This document shows, one piece after another, positions 54,868 through 63,568 of a stretch of 64,000 nt of DNA. Position 1 is the stretch's first letter. Every line of letters starts with the position of its first letter. The stretch covers positions 1,302,001 through 1,366,000 of the forward strand of contig CAWJSE010000002.1 in NCBI GenBank assembly GCA_963845445.1, read 5' to 3'. The notes under the pieces were generated by a model. That model did not search any database. It saw only the letters and a list, made by a program, of their open reading frames with translations, and was not told where the DNA came from. Source of the DNA: JABDBL01 sp963845445. Lineage in GTDB: Bacteria; Cyanobacteriota; Vampirovibrionia; Obscuribacterales; Obscuribacteraceae. A program made the translations under genes and the position numbers.

Positions 54868-55817
54868 TATGACTTTTTCTCTAGTTTAGCAAGCTCTTCA
54901 TATAATTTAATTTGTTCTGGTGTTGGCCTACTAGGGACAACAACCTTCAACTTAACTAGCTGATCACCAGTAGGAGCACTTTTTATTCCAGGTAAACCCA
55001 GTCCGCGTAATCGCAAAGTTCTGCCGGCTTGAGAGCCAGCAGGAATTTTCACAGTCCTTTCCCCATCTAATGTAGTTACTGTTGCTTCGGCACCAAGTAC
55101 CGCTTCAGATGGCGTTATGCTCAATTCACTCAACAAATTATTCCCATCAAGTGTAAATGTGGCATGCGGCTTAGCTTTTACTATTAAATAAATATCGGCA
55201 CCGTCAGAACCGGCATTTTTACCTGCTACACGAACTTTTGACCCGGGACGTACACCGGCAGGAATTTTTACATCGACAGTCTTAGAACTACCATTTGGCA
55301 TGCTTATTTGCAAAGTGCGCATTGTCCCTTTGGCCATTTCTTCAATCGAAAGTTCAATTTCAGCTTCATGAGAAGCTGGTACTCTGCTTTGCCTTGCAGC
55401 ACCACCATAAGTACTACCTGCTCTGCCTCGGGCAAAACCACCTGGCGATGTTTGTCCAGCCATTGACTGTCCAAAAAGCATGTCAAAAAAATCAGAGAAA
55501 CTGGAGCTGCTGCTACCGCTCATACCACCTAAATTGCCAAAGTCAAAATTGAAACCACCAAAATCTGGTGGCGGTCTGAATTCTGAGCCTGATTTATAAT
55601 TCTCGCCCAACAAATCGTAGCGTTTTCTCTTTTCAGGATCTTTCAGTACTTCATAAGCTTCAGCTATTTCTTTAAATTTCTCCTCGGCACCTTTGTCACC
55701 TTTATTAGCGTCAGGGTGAAATTTTCGTGCCAATTTTCTGTAAGCAGTCTTTATCTCTTGCTCGCTAGCACTACGCGACACACCAAGAATTTCATAGTAA
55801 TCCCTAAACTTAACCAC
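54867..55817 (-). CDS. DnaJ/CbpA-type Hsp40 co-chaperone
   Basis: 316 residues starting GTG 55817. J domain (residues about 5-70) with HPD in ARKFHPDANKG. A Gly/Phe-rich linker (FGGFNFDFGNLGGMSG, SPGGFARGRAG) follows, then the two beta-domains (PAGVRPGSKVRVAGKNAG, IPAGSQAGRTLRLRGLGLPG). No zinc Cys-rich domain, so it is a type II (CbpA-like) co-chaperone. It stimulates DnaK ATPase. First of the dnaJ-like-kdsB-phosphatase-dehydrogenase group, 155 bases after the 93-residue ORF. Confidence 0.93.
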   Translation of the reverse strand: MVKFRDYYEILGVSRSASEQEIKTAYRKLARKFHPDANKGDKGAEEKFKEIAEAYEVLKDPEKRKRYDLLGENYKSGSEFRPPPDFGGFNFDFGNLGGMSGSSSSSFSDFFDMLFGQSMAGQTSPGGFARGRAGSTYGGAARQSRVPASHEAEIELSIEEMAKGTMRTLQISMPNGSSKTVDVKIPAGVRPGSKVRVAGKNAGSDGADIYLIVKAKPHATFTLDGNNLLSELSITPSEAVLGAEATVTTLDGERTVKIPAGSQAGRTLRLRGLGLPGIKSAPTGDQLVKLKVVVPSRPTPEQIKLYEELAKLEKKS

Positions 55818-55972
55818 TAGCTATTTCTATCTCCATGACAAGCCAGATCTTAGCAATATAATATTCTTTCATGTTTTCTACTTATGATCGTAAAGCAAGC
55901 AACGAGTCCTAAGAAGATGTAAACAATAGCTGTCCAGGTAGATCTAATTTAAAGTTATTGTCAATAATTTAA

Positions 55973-56254
55973 TCAAATGCGCGAGCGAATCTGATCATTC
56001 TTGACTGCATCTTTTAGATCTTCAAGCGTAACCAGCTCAAATTTTTCATTGAGCAATATATCCTTATATTCAGTAGGCATTTTTTTGAATTGTTTTAAAA
56101 ACTCGCGTTGGTTTTTTTCGCGATCTATTATTGCTGGTATTTTCTCATCTTGAGCGTTAACCGACAACCATTTTGTAGCCGGAAATAAAATCAGCGAAGC
56201 AAGTAAAAATGTGTATCGACCGATTATTTCTATTCGAGTCTTTGACACAGCCAT
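55973..56254 (-). CDS. Small exported or anchored protein of unknown function after rplA
   Basis: 93 residues: a short basic start, one hydrophobic helix (YTFLLASLILFPATKWLSV), then a charged helical domain (REFLKQFKKMPTEYKDILLNEKFELVTLEDLKD). It starts 5 bases after the L1 stop, in the position where rplJ often stands. Family not recognised. Likely co-transcribed with the ribosomal genes. Confidence 0.6.
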   Translation of the reverse strand: MAVSKTRIEIIGRYTFLLASLILFPATKWLSVNAQDEKIPAIIDREKNQREFLKQFKKMPTEYKDILLNEKFELVTLEDLKDAVKNDQIRSRI

Positions 56255-56259
56255 TTATT

Positions 56260-56982
56260 TTATGCTGCTAAATACTTGTGAAGATCTAGCAATTTAGTCA
56301 AATCCAGACGAACGCCAGGGCCCATGGTTGAACTCAAATAAATGGACTTAATATAAATACCCTTTACACTAGACGGCTTTATCTTTTGTATTTGTTCAAC
56401 CGCCGCAGCCAAATTTTTCAATAACCTGCCATCTTCAAAAGACAATTTACCAATGGCCATTTGCACAACTCCGCCTTCCTTCTCAGAACGGAATGAAACT
56501 TTTCCAGCTTTCAATTCTTTGACAATTTTAGCTACATCGGCAGTTACAGTGCCATCCTTTGGATTTGGCATCAATCCCTTAGGACCAAGAACTTTGCCTA
56601 ATTTAGAAAGGGCAGCCATTATATCTGGTGTTGCCACTAATTTATCAAAGCCAAGAAAACCTTCGCTTATTTTAGTAATCAATTCCTCGCTACCGGCAAA
56701 GTCAGCACCAGCATCTTTAGCTTCTTTGACTTTTTCACCTTTCGCAACCACTGCTACACGAACTTCTTTGCCAGTTCCGCCCGGTAAATTAACTGTAGAA
56801 CGAATCTGTTGATCATTTACTTTGGAATCAACACCAAGGTGAAAATGGACTTCCACAGTCTGATCAAATTTCACACTGTTTTCTTTTTTGAGAATTTTTA
56901 CTGCATCTTCTGCAGTACTCGGAGCCGTTAACTCGCTTCTCAAACCTTCTAATTTTGTTCGTCTTTTACTAACTTTTGCCAT
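56260..56982 (-). CDS. rplA: 50S ribosomal protein L1
   Basis: 240 residues with GAGG upstream of the ATG. The L1 signature is intact: VDQTVEVHFHLGVDSKVNDQQIRSTVNLPGGTGK-like start, GFLGFDKLVATPDIM, LGPKGLMPNPKDGTVT and KPSSVKGIYIKSIYLSSTMGPG. It binds 23S rRNA at the stalk and, in many bacteria, represses its own operon. It follows rplK by 21 bases. Confidence 0.97.
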   Translation of the reverse strand: MAKVSKRRTKLEGLRSELTAPSTAEDAVKILKKENSVKFDQTVEVHFHLGVDSKVNDQQIRSTVNLPGGTGKEVRVAVVAKGEKVKEAKDAGADFAGSEELITKISEGFLGFDKLVATPDIMAALSKLGKVLGPKGLMPNPKDGTVTADVAKIVKELKAGKVSFRSEKEGGVVQMAIGKLSFEDGRLLKNLAAAVEQIQKIKPSSVKGIYIKSIYLSSTMGPGVRLDLTKLLDLHKYLAA

Positions 56983-57003
56983 GATCGCCTCTAATTTATA
57001 TCC

Positions 57004-57429
57004 CTAATCAGCAATGGTAATTCCCATATTTTTTGCAGTACCAGCAATCATTTTTTCTGCTGCTGCTAAAGTGGTTGCATTTAAATCGGGCAATTTTGTT
57101 TTGGCAATTTCAGTAATTTTTGCCTTAGAAATCGTACCGACTTTACTCTTGTTAGGAGTAGCTGAACCTTTCTCAACTCCTGCTGCTTTCTTTAGCAATT
57201 CAGCAGCTGGAGGTGTTTTCAAAACAAAATCAAAAGAGCGGTCTTCATATACTGTTATTTCAACAGGAACAATAGTTCCAGCTTTGTCCTGGGTCTTGGC
57301 ATTATATTCTTTACAAAATTGCATGATATTGACACCATGTTGACCCAAAGCCGGTCCGACAGGTGGAGAAGGTACAGCCTTTCCAGCTGGAATTTGCAAT
57401 TTGATTTTTCCGACAACTTTCTTAGCCAC
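57004..57429 (-). CDS. rplK: 50S ribosomal protein L11
   Basis: 141 residues starting GTG 57429 with AAGGA upstream. KLQIPAGKAVPSPPVGPALGQHGVNIMQFCKEYNAKT, DRSFDFVLKTPPAAELLKKAAGVEKGS and the C-terminal GTAKNMGI are typical. It forms the GTPase-associated centre with L10. Confidence 0.97.
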   Translation of the reverse strand: MAKKVVGKIKLQIPAGKAVPSPPVGPALGQHGVNIMQFCKEYNAKTQDKAGTIVPVEITVYEDRSFDFVLKTPPAAELLKKAAGVEKGSATPNKSKVGTISKAKITEIAKTKLPDLNATTLAAAEKMIAGTAKNMGITIAD

Positions 57430-57510
57430 AATTAAAAATCCTTTATATAATGCTGCCCGCAGGGCTCAGAAGAGCCATTTTATGACAGATTAGCCGATCG
57501 CCTGAGATAT

Positions 57511-58071
57511 TTACACTTTTATAACCTGATTGAATTCAAGCTCAACCGGCGTTGCACGCCCAAATATGACTACTGAAGCCTTAATACGCTCACGTTCCAT
57601 ATTAATTTCCGTAACTTCTCCAGTGAAATCAGCAAATGGACCACCAGTAATACGAACAAAATCCCCAAGCTTCACATCGATTACGGCTGCTTTCTTTCCT
57701 TTCAATCCTGATACTGCTATTTGACGACGTAAGATTTTTCGTATTTCTGTATCTTGCACTGGTGTAGGTCTTTTGCCAGAACCCACGTATTTGGTAACCC
57801 CGGGCGCTTCTCGCACGACTCGCCATGAATCGTCATCAAGAATCATTTCCACAAAGACATAGCCCGGATATTCTCTTTCCTTCTTCTCAATGCGCTTACC
57901 ATCTTTTACTCTGGTGACAATTTTTTCAGGAACAATAACACCGAAAACTCTGTCTTGAGCATGCATAGTCACTATGCGCTTTTCGATGTGCTCCTTAACT
58001 TTATTTTCATGTCCAGAAGCAGTCTGCACTGCATACCAGCGTCTTAGTCCATCCGTCTTTATAAAAGGCAT
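57511..58071 (-). CDS. nusG: Transcription termination/antitermination factor NusG
   Basis: 186 residues. The NGN domain (RWYAVQTASGHENKVKEHIEKR; PGYVFVEMILDDDSWRVVREAPGVTKYVG) and the KOW domain (GDFVRITGGPFADFTGEVTEINMERERIKASVVIFGRATPVELEFNQV) are both complete. It links RNA polymerase to Rho or the ribosome. It lies after secE. Confidence 0.97.
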   Translation of the reverse strand: MPFIKTDGLRRWYAVQTASGHENKVKEHIEKRIVTMHAQDRVFGVIVPEKIVTRVKDGKRIEKKEREYPGYVFVEMILDDDSWRVVREAPGVTKYVGSGKRPTPVQDTEIRKILRRQIAVSGLKGKKAAVIDVKLGDFVRITGGPFADFTGEVTEINMERERIKASVVIFGRATPVELEFNQVIKV

Positions 58072-58217
58072 TTCAAGTTTCCCCTTTACCAGCGCAGCTT
58101 CGACAAATCAATTTGTCTCAACACGCTTTCTCTGTTTCTGCTGGGATTATCTAGTCCCACTTTTGCTACCCATTCTTCCCGCTCAGCTCGTTTCTCCTAA
58201 GAGCCCAAATTCAGCAA

Positions 58218-58679
58218 TTATTTGGTCCCACCGATTCCGTAAAGATGTCCCCAATGTTCAAGCGGTGCAAATACAAATCTCGCCACTGTTAAGTCGAACA
58301 ACCATACAAATATGGTTATCAGCGCTACTAAAAACAAAACACTAAGTGTCTCCCTTATCACTTGAGAACGCTCAGGCCAGCTTATTTTGCGAGCCTCTGC
58401 CTGTACTTCACCAAGAAATTGGCCAGCTTCTATCACCGAATGCTTTATGGGAAAATTTCCTAAATTCCCATCCTTCTGCTTGGCTTCCTTCTGTTCTTCG
58501 CCACTTTTCATTTTTTGTGAATTGCTTGTCTTGGATTTATCAGTTTTTGCTTTGTCAACACCTTCACCAGGTTTAGAACTAAACGACCGCATAGGAAGCG
58601 CAGAATGAGCTGTCTTCCGGCTACCAGGCTTTTCTGATTGCCTGCTTTGACTTCGTTTTTCCTTTTTCTTTACTGCCAT
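58218..58679 (-). CDS. secE: Preprotein translocase subunit SecE with long basic N-terminal extension
   Basis: 153 residues from ATG 58679 (MAVKKKEKRSQSR); a TTG at 58694 is less likely. The first ~95 residues are Lys/Ser/Glu-rich and disordered. Only the last ~60 residues are SecE: FLGEVQAEARKISWPERSQVIRETLSVLFLVALITIFVWLFDL. SecE is the essential clamp of the SecYEG channel; cyanobacterial and bacterial forms often have only one helix. The extension is longer than common. Confidence 0.92.
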   Translation of the reverse strand: MAVKKKEKRSQSRQSEKPGSRKTAHSALPMRSFSSKPGEGVDKAKTDKSKTSNSQKMKSGEEQKEAKQKDGNLGNFPIKHSVIEAGQFLGEVQAEARKISWPERSQVIRETLSVLFLVALITIFVWLFDLTVARFVFAPLEHWGHLYGIGGTK

Positions 58680-58720
58680 TAAGTCCACTGCCAATTAGCA
58701 CTTGGTGACTATCCATAATT

Positions 58721-58791
58721 CGCGCCCTGAAGGAATCGAACCCTCACTAACGGTTTTGGAGACCGCTGTTCTACCGTTAAACTAAAGGCGC
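58721..58791 (-). tRNA. trnW: tRNA-Trp (anticodon CCA)
   Basis: A 71-base cloverleaf on the minus strand. Acceptor stem GCGCCTT/AGGGCGC with discriminator G; D-stem GTTT/GAAC; anticodon loop CTCCAAA (CCA); T-stem GAGGG/CCTTC with loop TTCGATT. The 3' CCA is not encoded. It sits between rpmG and secE, its conserved place in many bacteria. Confidence 0.95.
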
Positions 58792-58827
58792 CCTTCGCAG
58801 TTCACGGTAATTATCACCATCAATCGC

Positions 58828-58995
58828 TTACTTTTTAGTTTCCTTATGCTCTTGATGTTGACGGCAATAACTACAATATTTGTTAATACTCAATCTTTCT
58901 GGATCGTTTTTTTTATTCTTCATTGTTGTGTAATTACGACGCTTACAGTTATTGCAAGCAAGCGTAATAATAATTCGATCGTCTTTCTTAGCCAA
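58828..58995 (-). CDS. rpmG: 50S ribosomal protein L33
   Basis: About 55 residues from TTG 58995 (MAKKDDRIIITLACN), with GGGAG 8 bases upstream; an ATG at 59010 would add MGVLP and overlap that site. Zinc-type cysteines CNNCKRRNY and CSYCRQHQ are kept. Head of the rpmG-trnW-secE-nusG group. Confidence 0.93.
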   Translation of the reverse strand: MAKKDDRIIITLACNNCKRRNYTTMKNKKNDPERLSINKYCSYCRQHQEHKETKK

Positions 58996-59056
58996 AGGAA
59001 GTACTCCCATTAATTACAGTCATGATTGATCACATAACCATACGCAACCATCATGC

Positions 59057-59085
59057 AAAACAAAAACACCCCTCGCGAGGTGTTC
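59057..59085 (-). terminator. Intrinsic terminator or attenuator upstream of rpmG
   Basis: On the minus strand, GAACACC-TCGCGAGG-GGTGTT-TTTGTTTT: a 6-bp outer stem with an internal CCTCGCGAGG palindrome (59071-59080) followed by a U-rich tail. No minus-strand gene lies upstream, so it may be an attenuator in the rpmG-secE-nusG leader, or the relic of an upstream gene now lost. Confidence 0.6.
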
Positions 59086-59227
59086 AACAAGGAGTATATC
59101 CAGATAGCACAAACGCTGTCAAGCCGTCTAGAATTATAAGTAACAGCAAAGCGTTTATTTTAGCCAGCTCTCATCTACCAAATAACCTACCAAACAATTC
59201 GTACATAAAATAATAATCTTTTCTAGC

Positions 59228-60943
59228 TTGTCATTATTTAATAGTTATCAAGGAATGTTAAAGAACTTTTGGAAATCTATCCCCTTTTTGTTTATCGGGC
59301 TCATTGGGCTTACGCTCGCTCTGGGTAAATTTGCGCTGATTTTGACTGATACTCTCAGTAATTGGCAACCTTTATCATACCCAGCCAAAAATAAAGAACA
59401 AAAGGAGAAAATTCAGAACAAACAATCGTCTGGATTCGAAGCTAATACTTTGCGCATTAATCTTGGTTGTGAGCCGCCCAGTCTAGATTGGGCAAAAGCA
59501 ACAGATGCTGCTTCTTTTGACGTTGTATCTAACATAATGGTCGGACTAACTGCATACACTAACGATTTGTCCTGTTCCCCAGCATGCGCCGAAAGCTGGC
59601 AGATTTTAGATCACGGACAGAGATATATTTTCCATTTGCGTCCAAATATACGCTGGTCAGACGGCAAACCATTAACAGCATATGATTTTCAATACGCGTG
59701 GCGACGTTTACTCGATCCACATACCGCAGCCCCTTATGCCTTCTTTCTCTACGACATAAAAAATGCTTTTGCTTTTAATCAAGGCAAGCTGAAAGATGCG
59801 GCAGAATTAGGCTGTCGCGCCATCGACGAACATACATTTGAAGTTCGATTAAGTCGTCCAATAGCATACTTCCTCTATCTGACTGCATTTTGTCCGACCT
59901 ATCCTCAACGTCAAGACATTATTGAACGTTATGGCAATAATTGGACTGACCCCGGGCATCTGGTCTGCAATGGCCCTTTCCGTTTAACAAAATGGCAACA
60001 TGAATACAAAATTGACCTCACTGCCAATCCCTTTTACTTTGCCTCAAAACCGTCTTTGAAAACAATCAAAATGTTTATGATCCCGGAACAATCTACTGCT
60101 TTTGCTCTCTATGAAAACAATCAACTAGATTTTATCGATAATCGCAGCCTCCCTACTTCTGAAATTGAACGATATCGAAGTTCGGGCAGCAGTGAGTACA
60201 GAGATATTGCTCTATTAAGAGTGAGCTATTTGGGTTTCAACATCGGGAAAAAGCCATTTGATAATGTAAAAGTACGGCGGTCCTTATCACTAGCAATAGA
60301 CCGTAGCCGCATTTGTCGCATTCTTCGTCATGGAGAAAAACCAATTGCTAATTTAATTCCTCCGCCTCTGCTAGGACATTCGAATTTTTCTGAAGAGCAA
60401 TCGTACAATCCTGTATTAGCCAGAACTCTGCTAGCTCAGGCCGGATACCCCGAAGGCAAAAATTTTCCGCAAACTTTTCTGTTATATCCACACCGAGAAG
60501 ACACAAGATTATTAGTAGAAGCAATGCAAGACGAGTTAAAGCGCAACCTGAATATTCATGTTGATCTGCTCAATCAAGAATGGCAAGTTTATTTGCAGAC
60601 TTTACGCAATAATACACCGCCTATCTATAGATACGCTTGGGGTGCGGATTATCCTGATCCTGATACATTTATGAATTTATTTACCAGTCATAACGGTAAT
60701 AACAATACCCACTGGTCCAACAAAACATATGATCACTTGGTGAACATTGCTGGTTGCGAAGCAAATTCAGTAAAAAGAGAAGCATTATATCGACAAGCTG
60801 ATTATATACTGTGCAAACAGGATGTGCCTATAATTCCTGTAAATACAGCTGCCCAAAATATGCTTATTAAACCTTGGGTTCACGGCATCGTTCCCAACGC
60901 CTTGGATTTACAATTTTTCTCAAAAGTGAGTGTTGGAGATTAG
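59228..60943 (+). CDS. Peptide ABC transporter substrate-binding protein (SBP_bac_5 family)
   Basis: 571 residues. An N-terminal hydrophobic segment (SIPFLFIGLIGLTLALGKFALIL) anchors or exports it. Then LGCEPPSLDWAKATDAASFDVVSNIMVGLT, NIRWSDGKPLTAYDFQYAWRRLLDP, and the late PDTFMNLFTSHNGNNNTHWSNKTYD are typical of OppA/DppA. It binds oligo- or dipeptides for the two permeases that follow. No cytosolic ATPase gene is in the window. The start is TTG 59228 or ATG 59255. Confidence 0.92.
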   Translation: MSLFNSYQGMLKNFWKSIPFLFIGLIGLTLALGKFALILTDTLSNWQPLSYPAKNKEQKEKIQNKQSSGFEANTLRINLGCEPPSLDWAKATDAASFDVVSNIMVGLTAYTNDLSCSPACAESWQILDHGQRYIFHLRPNIRWSDGKPLTAYDFQYAWRRLLDPHTAAPYAFFLYDIKNAFAFNQGKLKDAAELGCRAIDEHTFEVRLSRPIAYFLYLTAFCPTYPQRQDIIERYGNNWTDPGHLVCNGPFRLTKWQHEYKIDLTANPFYFASKPSLKTIKMFMIPEQSTAFALYENNQLDFIDNRSLPTSEIERYRSSGSSEYRDIALLRVSYLGFNIGKKPFDNVKVRRSLSLAIDRSRICRILRHGEKPIANLIPPPLLGHSNFSEEQSYNPVLARTLLAQAGYPEGKNFPQTFLLYPHREDTRLLVEAMQDELKRNLNIHVDLLNQEWQVYLQTLRNNTPPIYRYAWGADYPDPDTFMNLFTSHNGNNNTHWSNKTYDHLVNIAGCEANSVKREALYRQADYILCKQDVPIIPVNTAAQNMLIKPWVHGIVPNALDLQFFSKVSVGD

Positions 60944-60944
60944 C

Positions 60945-61865
60945 ATGTCTAAATTAATCATCAAAAGAATATTGATGATGCTGCCTCTATTATGGCTAAT
61001 AGCTACTTTAACTTTTTTTCTGCTACGGGCTTTGCCTGGTGGCCCTTTTGATGCTGAAAAAAATCTACCACCGGAAATCATTGCCAATTTAAAAGCCAAA
61101 TATCATATGGATCGCCCCCTCGCTGAACAATACCTCCTTTATCTACAAAGACTGATTAAAGGTGATCTCGGCATCTCCTATAAATATCTCGACCGGTCGG
61201 TAAATGATATTCTGTCCGCGGCCTTTCCTGTTTCTCTTACTCTAGGAATTGCGGCTTTATTTCTAGCGATAATTATTGGTGTACCACTAGGTGTAATGGC
61301 TGCCACCAAGAAAGGTAGTGCTATTGATGCAGCCTGTATAATTTCCTCTACACTGGGAGTTTCCGTTCCCAGTTTTGTCACCGGAGCATTGCTCATTTTT
61401 GTTTTTGGCATCTGGTTAAAACTATTACCGGTTGCTTTATGGGAATCGGGTTGGCACGTAATATTACCTGCTTTCACTTTAGCTAGCGGTCCCATCGCTT
61501 ATTTAGCCCGTCTTACTCGCTCAAGCGTTATTGAAGCGCTCGGCAAAGACTGGGTTAGAACCGCTCAAATAAAAGGTGAACCATATTTGCAAACCGTCAT
61601 CAGTCACGCTTTGCGCAATGCACTTATTCCCATCATCACCGTATTAGGACCTCTGAGCGCTATTTTAATTACTGGTTCCTTTGTAGTAGAGACTATTTAT
61701 GCCATTCCAGGCATGGGTCGCTTTTTTATTACTGCTGTCAGCAATCGCGATTATGACTTAGTCATAGGCACGACCCTTATATTTGCTGTTCTTCTCATAA
61801 TCGCTAATACTATCGTAGATATCCTTTACCATAATCTTGATCCTAGAATAACTATTTCAGATTAA
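60945..61865 (+). CDS. Peptide ABC transporter permease, OppB/DppB type
   Basis: 306 residues from ATG 60945, with TTGGAGA 6 bases upstream; an earlier TTG is not needed. Six TM helices, the LPGGPFDAEKNLPPEI start, and the EAA loop (RTAQIKGEPYLQTVISHALRNALIPIITVLG). It overlaps no gene and starts one base after the substrate-binding gene's stop codon. Confidence 0.94.
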   Translation: MSKLIIKRILMMLPLLWLIATLTFFLLRALPGGPFDAEKNLPPEIIANLKAKYHMDRPLAEQYLLYLQRLIKGDLGISYKYLDRSVNDILSAAFPVSLTLGIAALFLAIIIGVPLGVMAATKKGSAIDAACIISSTLGVSVPSFVTGALLIFVFGIWLKLLPVALWESGWHVILPAFTLASGPIAYLARLTRSSVIEALGKDWVRTAQIKGEPYLQTVISHALRNALIPIITVLGPLSAILITGSFVVETIYAIPGMGRFFITAVSNRDYDLVIGTTLIFAVLLIIANTIVDILYHNLDPRITISD

Positions 61866-61872
61866 AAATACG

Positions 61873-62689
61873 ATGAAAAATAGAACCTATTTAGCAAAAA
61901 TTGCTGGCTGTATTATTTTCATTTTGTGTCTAATGGCAATTTTATCCGCCTTTGGTTTTCCTTTTACAACTTATACTTATGACCAAACTAGCGAGCATAT
62001 TTTGGAAGCCCCCTCAGCCAATCATTTCTTTGGCACTGATGAATTAGGCAGGGACTTGCTTACCAGAATAATCTATGGCTCACAGCTTTCGATAAGTATT
62101 GGCTTTCTAACAGCCATCATAGCTTCTGTAGTTGGCATTACCTATGGTGCTATCGCCGGTTTTGTCGGTGGTCGGCTAGACACAATCATGATGCGCGGCA
62201 TTGATTTATTTTATGCTTTACCAGATTTACTAATAATGATTCTAGTAGGAATAATTATAGGGCGAGGTACTTTGGGCATATTGTTGGCTCTAGGACTGGT
62301 AAGCTGGATGGGCACAGCTAGATTAGTTAGAGCCCAATTTTTATACTTAAAAAGCGAGGAGTTCATAGACGCTGCCCGAGCCTGCGGCGCCAGTTCTTGG
62401 AGGATCGTAACCAGACATTTATTACCAAACGCTCTTGCACCGGTTATTGTTTCTCTAACTTTTACTATACCTTCGGCAATTTTAGCTGAATCCACACTTA
62501 GTTTTATCGGGCTTGGCCTATCACCCGGCCTGTAGCTGGGGCACATTAGCTAGCGAAGGATGGCGGGCTTTGCATACAGAACCACATATTATATTCTGGC
62601 CCAGTCTATTCATCTTTATTGTAGTGCTGAGTTTCAATCTTCTTGGTGATACACTTGCTGATGCTATGGACCCAAAAACCAGGATTTAG
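61873..62689 (+). CDS. Peptide ABC transporter permease, OppC/DppC type (frame break)
   Basis: About 272 residues once repaired. FGTDELGRDLLTRIIYGSQLSISIGFLTAIIASVVG and the EAA loop (IDAARACGASSWRIVTRHLLPNALAPVIV) are complete. The frame breaks in the C run at 62524-62526: two added C's give the conserved PPACSWGTLASEGWRA (family PPxxSWG); one removed base also restores the frame. The last ~50 residues continue to the stop at 62689. Pairs with the preceding permease. Confidence 0.9.
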
Positions 62690-62694
62690 ACAAT

Positions 62695-63561
62695 ATGAAA
62701 ACACCGATTAACTGGATATTTATCACGATCTGCTTATTCATTTCTTTATCCCCTTGCTACTCTAAAGAAGCCGGTTGGATTCTGACACAACGCAGTAAAA
62801 CATTTGGCGATCAGTACATCTATATAAATACACATGGAGTTAAATGCATTAATCCTAAACAAGGTTTAGGCTGGGTTAGCCAAGCACCGAGCTGGAACAT
62901 TACTTTCTTTAATGAAAAAACAAAGTTATATTATCCACTTTCTGCTTCCACTTGGAAAACTAAGCTTGCCAAAAGTGGCTTAATACCAGCCAATATAAGC
63001 TGGTCCAAAGTTTCTACTGGCACTATTGCCGGATTAAAAGCAAGTCAATATAAAATGCTCAATAGTGCTGCATCTTCAGAAAAACAATCTGTCAAATGGC
63101 TTTCAGCAACCTATTGGTTAGCCGATGAAATCACCGTACCAAAAAGCCTAGCCCAACTCATAAGCAGTGCCTGTGGACTGCCAGCATCGGATTCGATACC
63201 ACTACAGTTGAACTACCGCAGTCAGAAGGGCAATACAGAAACCTTGCTTAGTACTTATCATCAACAAACCGCTGTCATCCCTGATTCTTATTTTTCCTCA
63301 CCCAGCGGTTACAAGGTGGCAAGAAGTGAAGTAGAGGTTTTGGTAAGCAAAGAGAACAAAGCTCTTATAGACGAATTAGCTAATGATCTTACTAGTAATA
63401 ATTCGAACCAAAAAATCAATCCTCAACTAATTAACGCCTCAAAACAAATATCTCCGCAGTCCCTAAATAAATTGCCTAACCAAGTAAATTTACCTGGGGG
63501 TAGAACGGTAAGCAAGGATCAAATCAGCAAATTTCTAAATAAACTAAAGCAAAGTCAATAG
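62695..63561 (+). CDS. Secreted protein of unknown function
   Basis: 288 residues with a signal peptide (ending near SLSPCYSK). The fold is beta-rich (GWILTQRSKTFGDQYIYINTHGVKCIN; TATYWLADE) and the C-terminal third is Asn/Gln/Lys-rich. It starts 5 bases after the oppC-type stop and so probably belongs to its transcript. No family is recognised. Confidence 0.65.
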   Translation: MKTPINWIFITICLFISLSPCYSKEAGWILTQRSKTFGDQYIYINTHGVKCINPKQGLGWVSQAPSWNITFFNEKTKLYYPLSASTWKTKLAKSGLIPANISWSKVSTGTIAGLKASQYKMLNSAASSEKQSVKWLSATYWLADEITVPKSLAQLISSACGLPASDSIPLQLNYRSQKGNTETLLSTYHQQTAVIPDSYFSSPSGYKVARSEVEVLVSKENKALIDELANDLTSNNSNQKINPQLINASKQISPQSLNKLPNQVNLPGGRTVSKDQISKFLNKLKQSQ

Positions 63562-63568
63562 GAATAAC

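Noticed and set aside
57465..57480. GGCTC-AGAA-GAGCC hairpin between nusG and rplK
   Set aside because: A short 5-bp stem with no T tract on the coding strand. It could be chance, and no known leader structure was matched.
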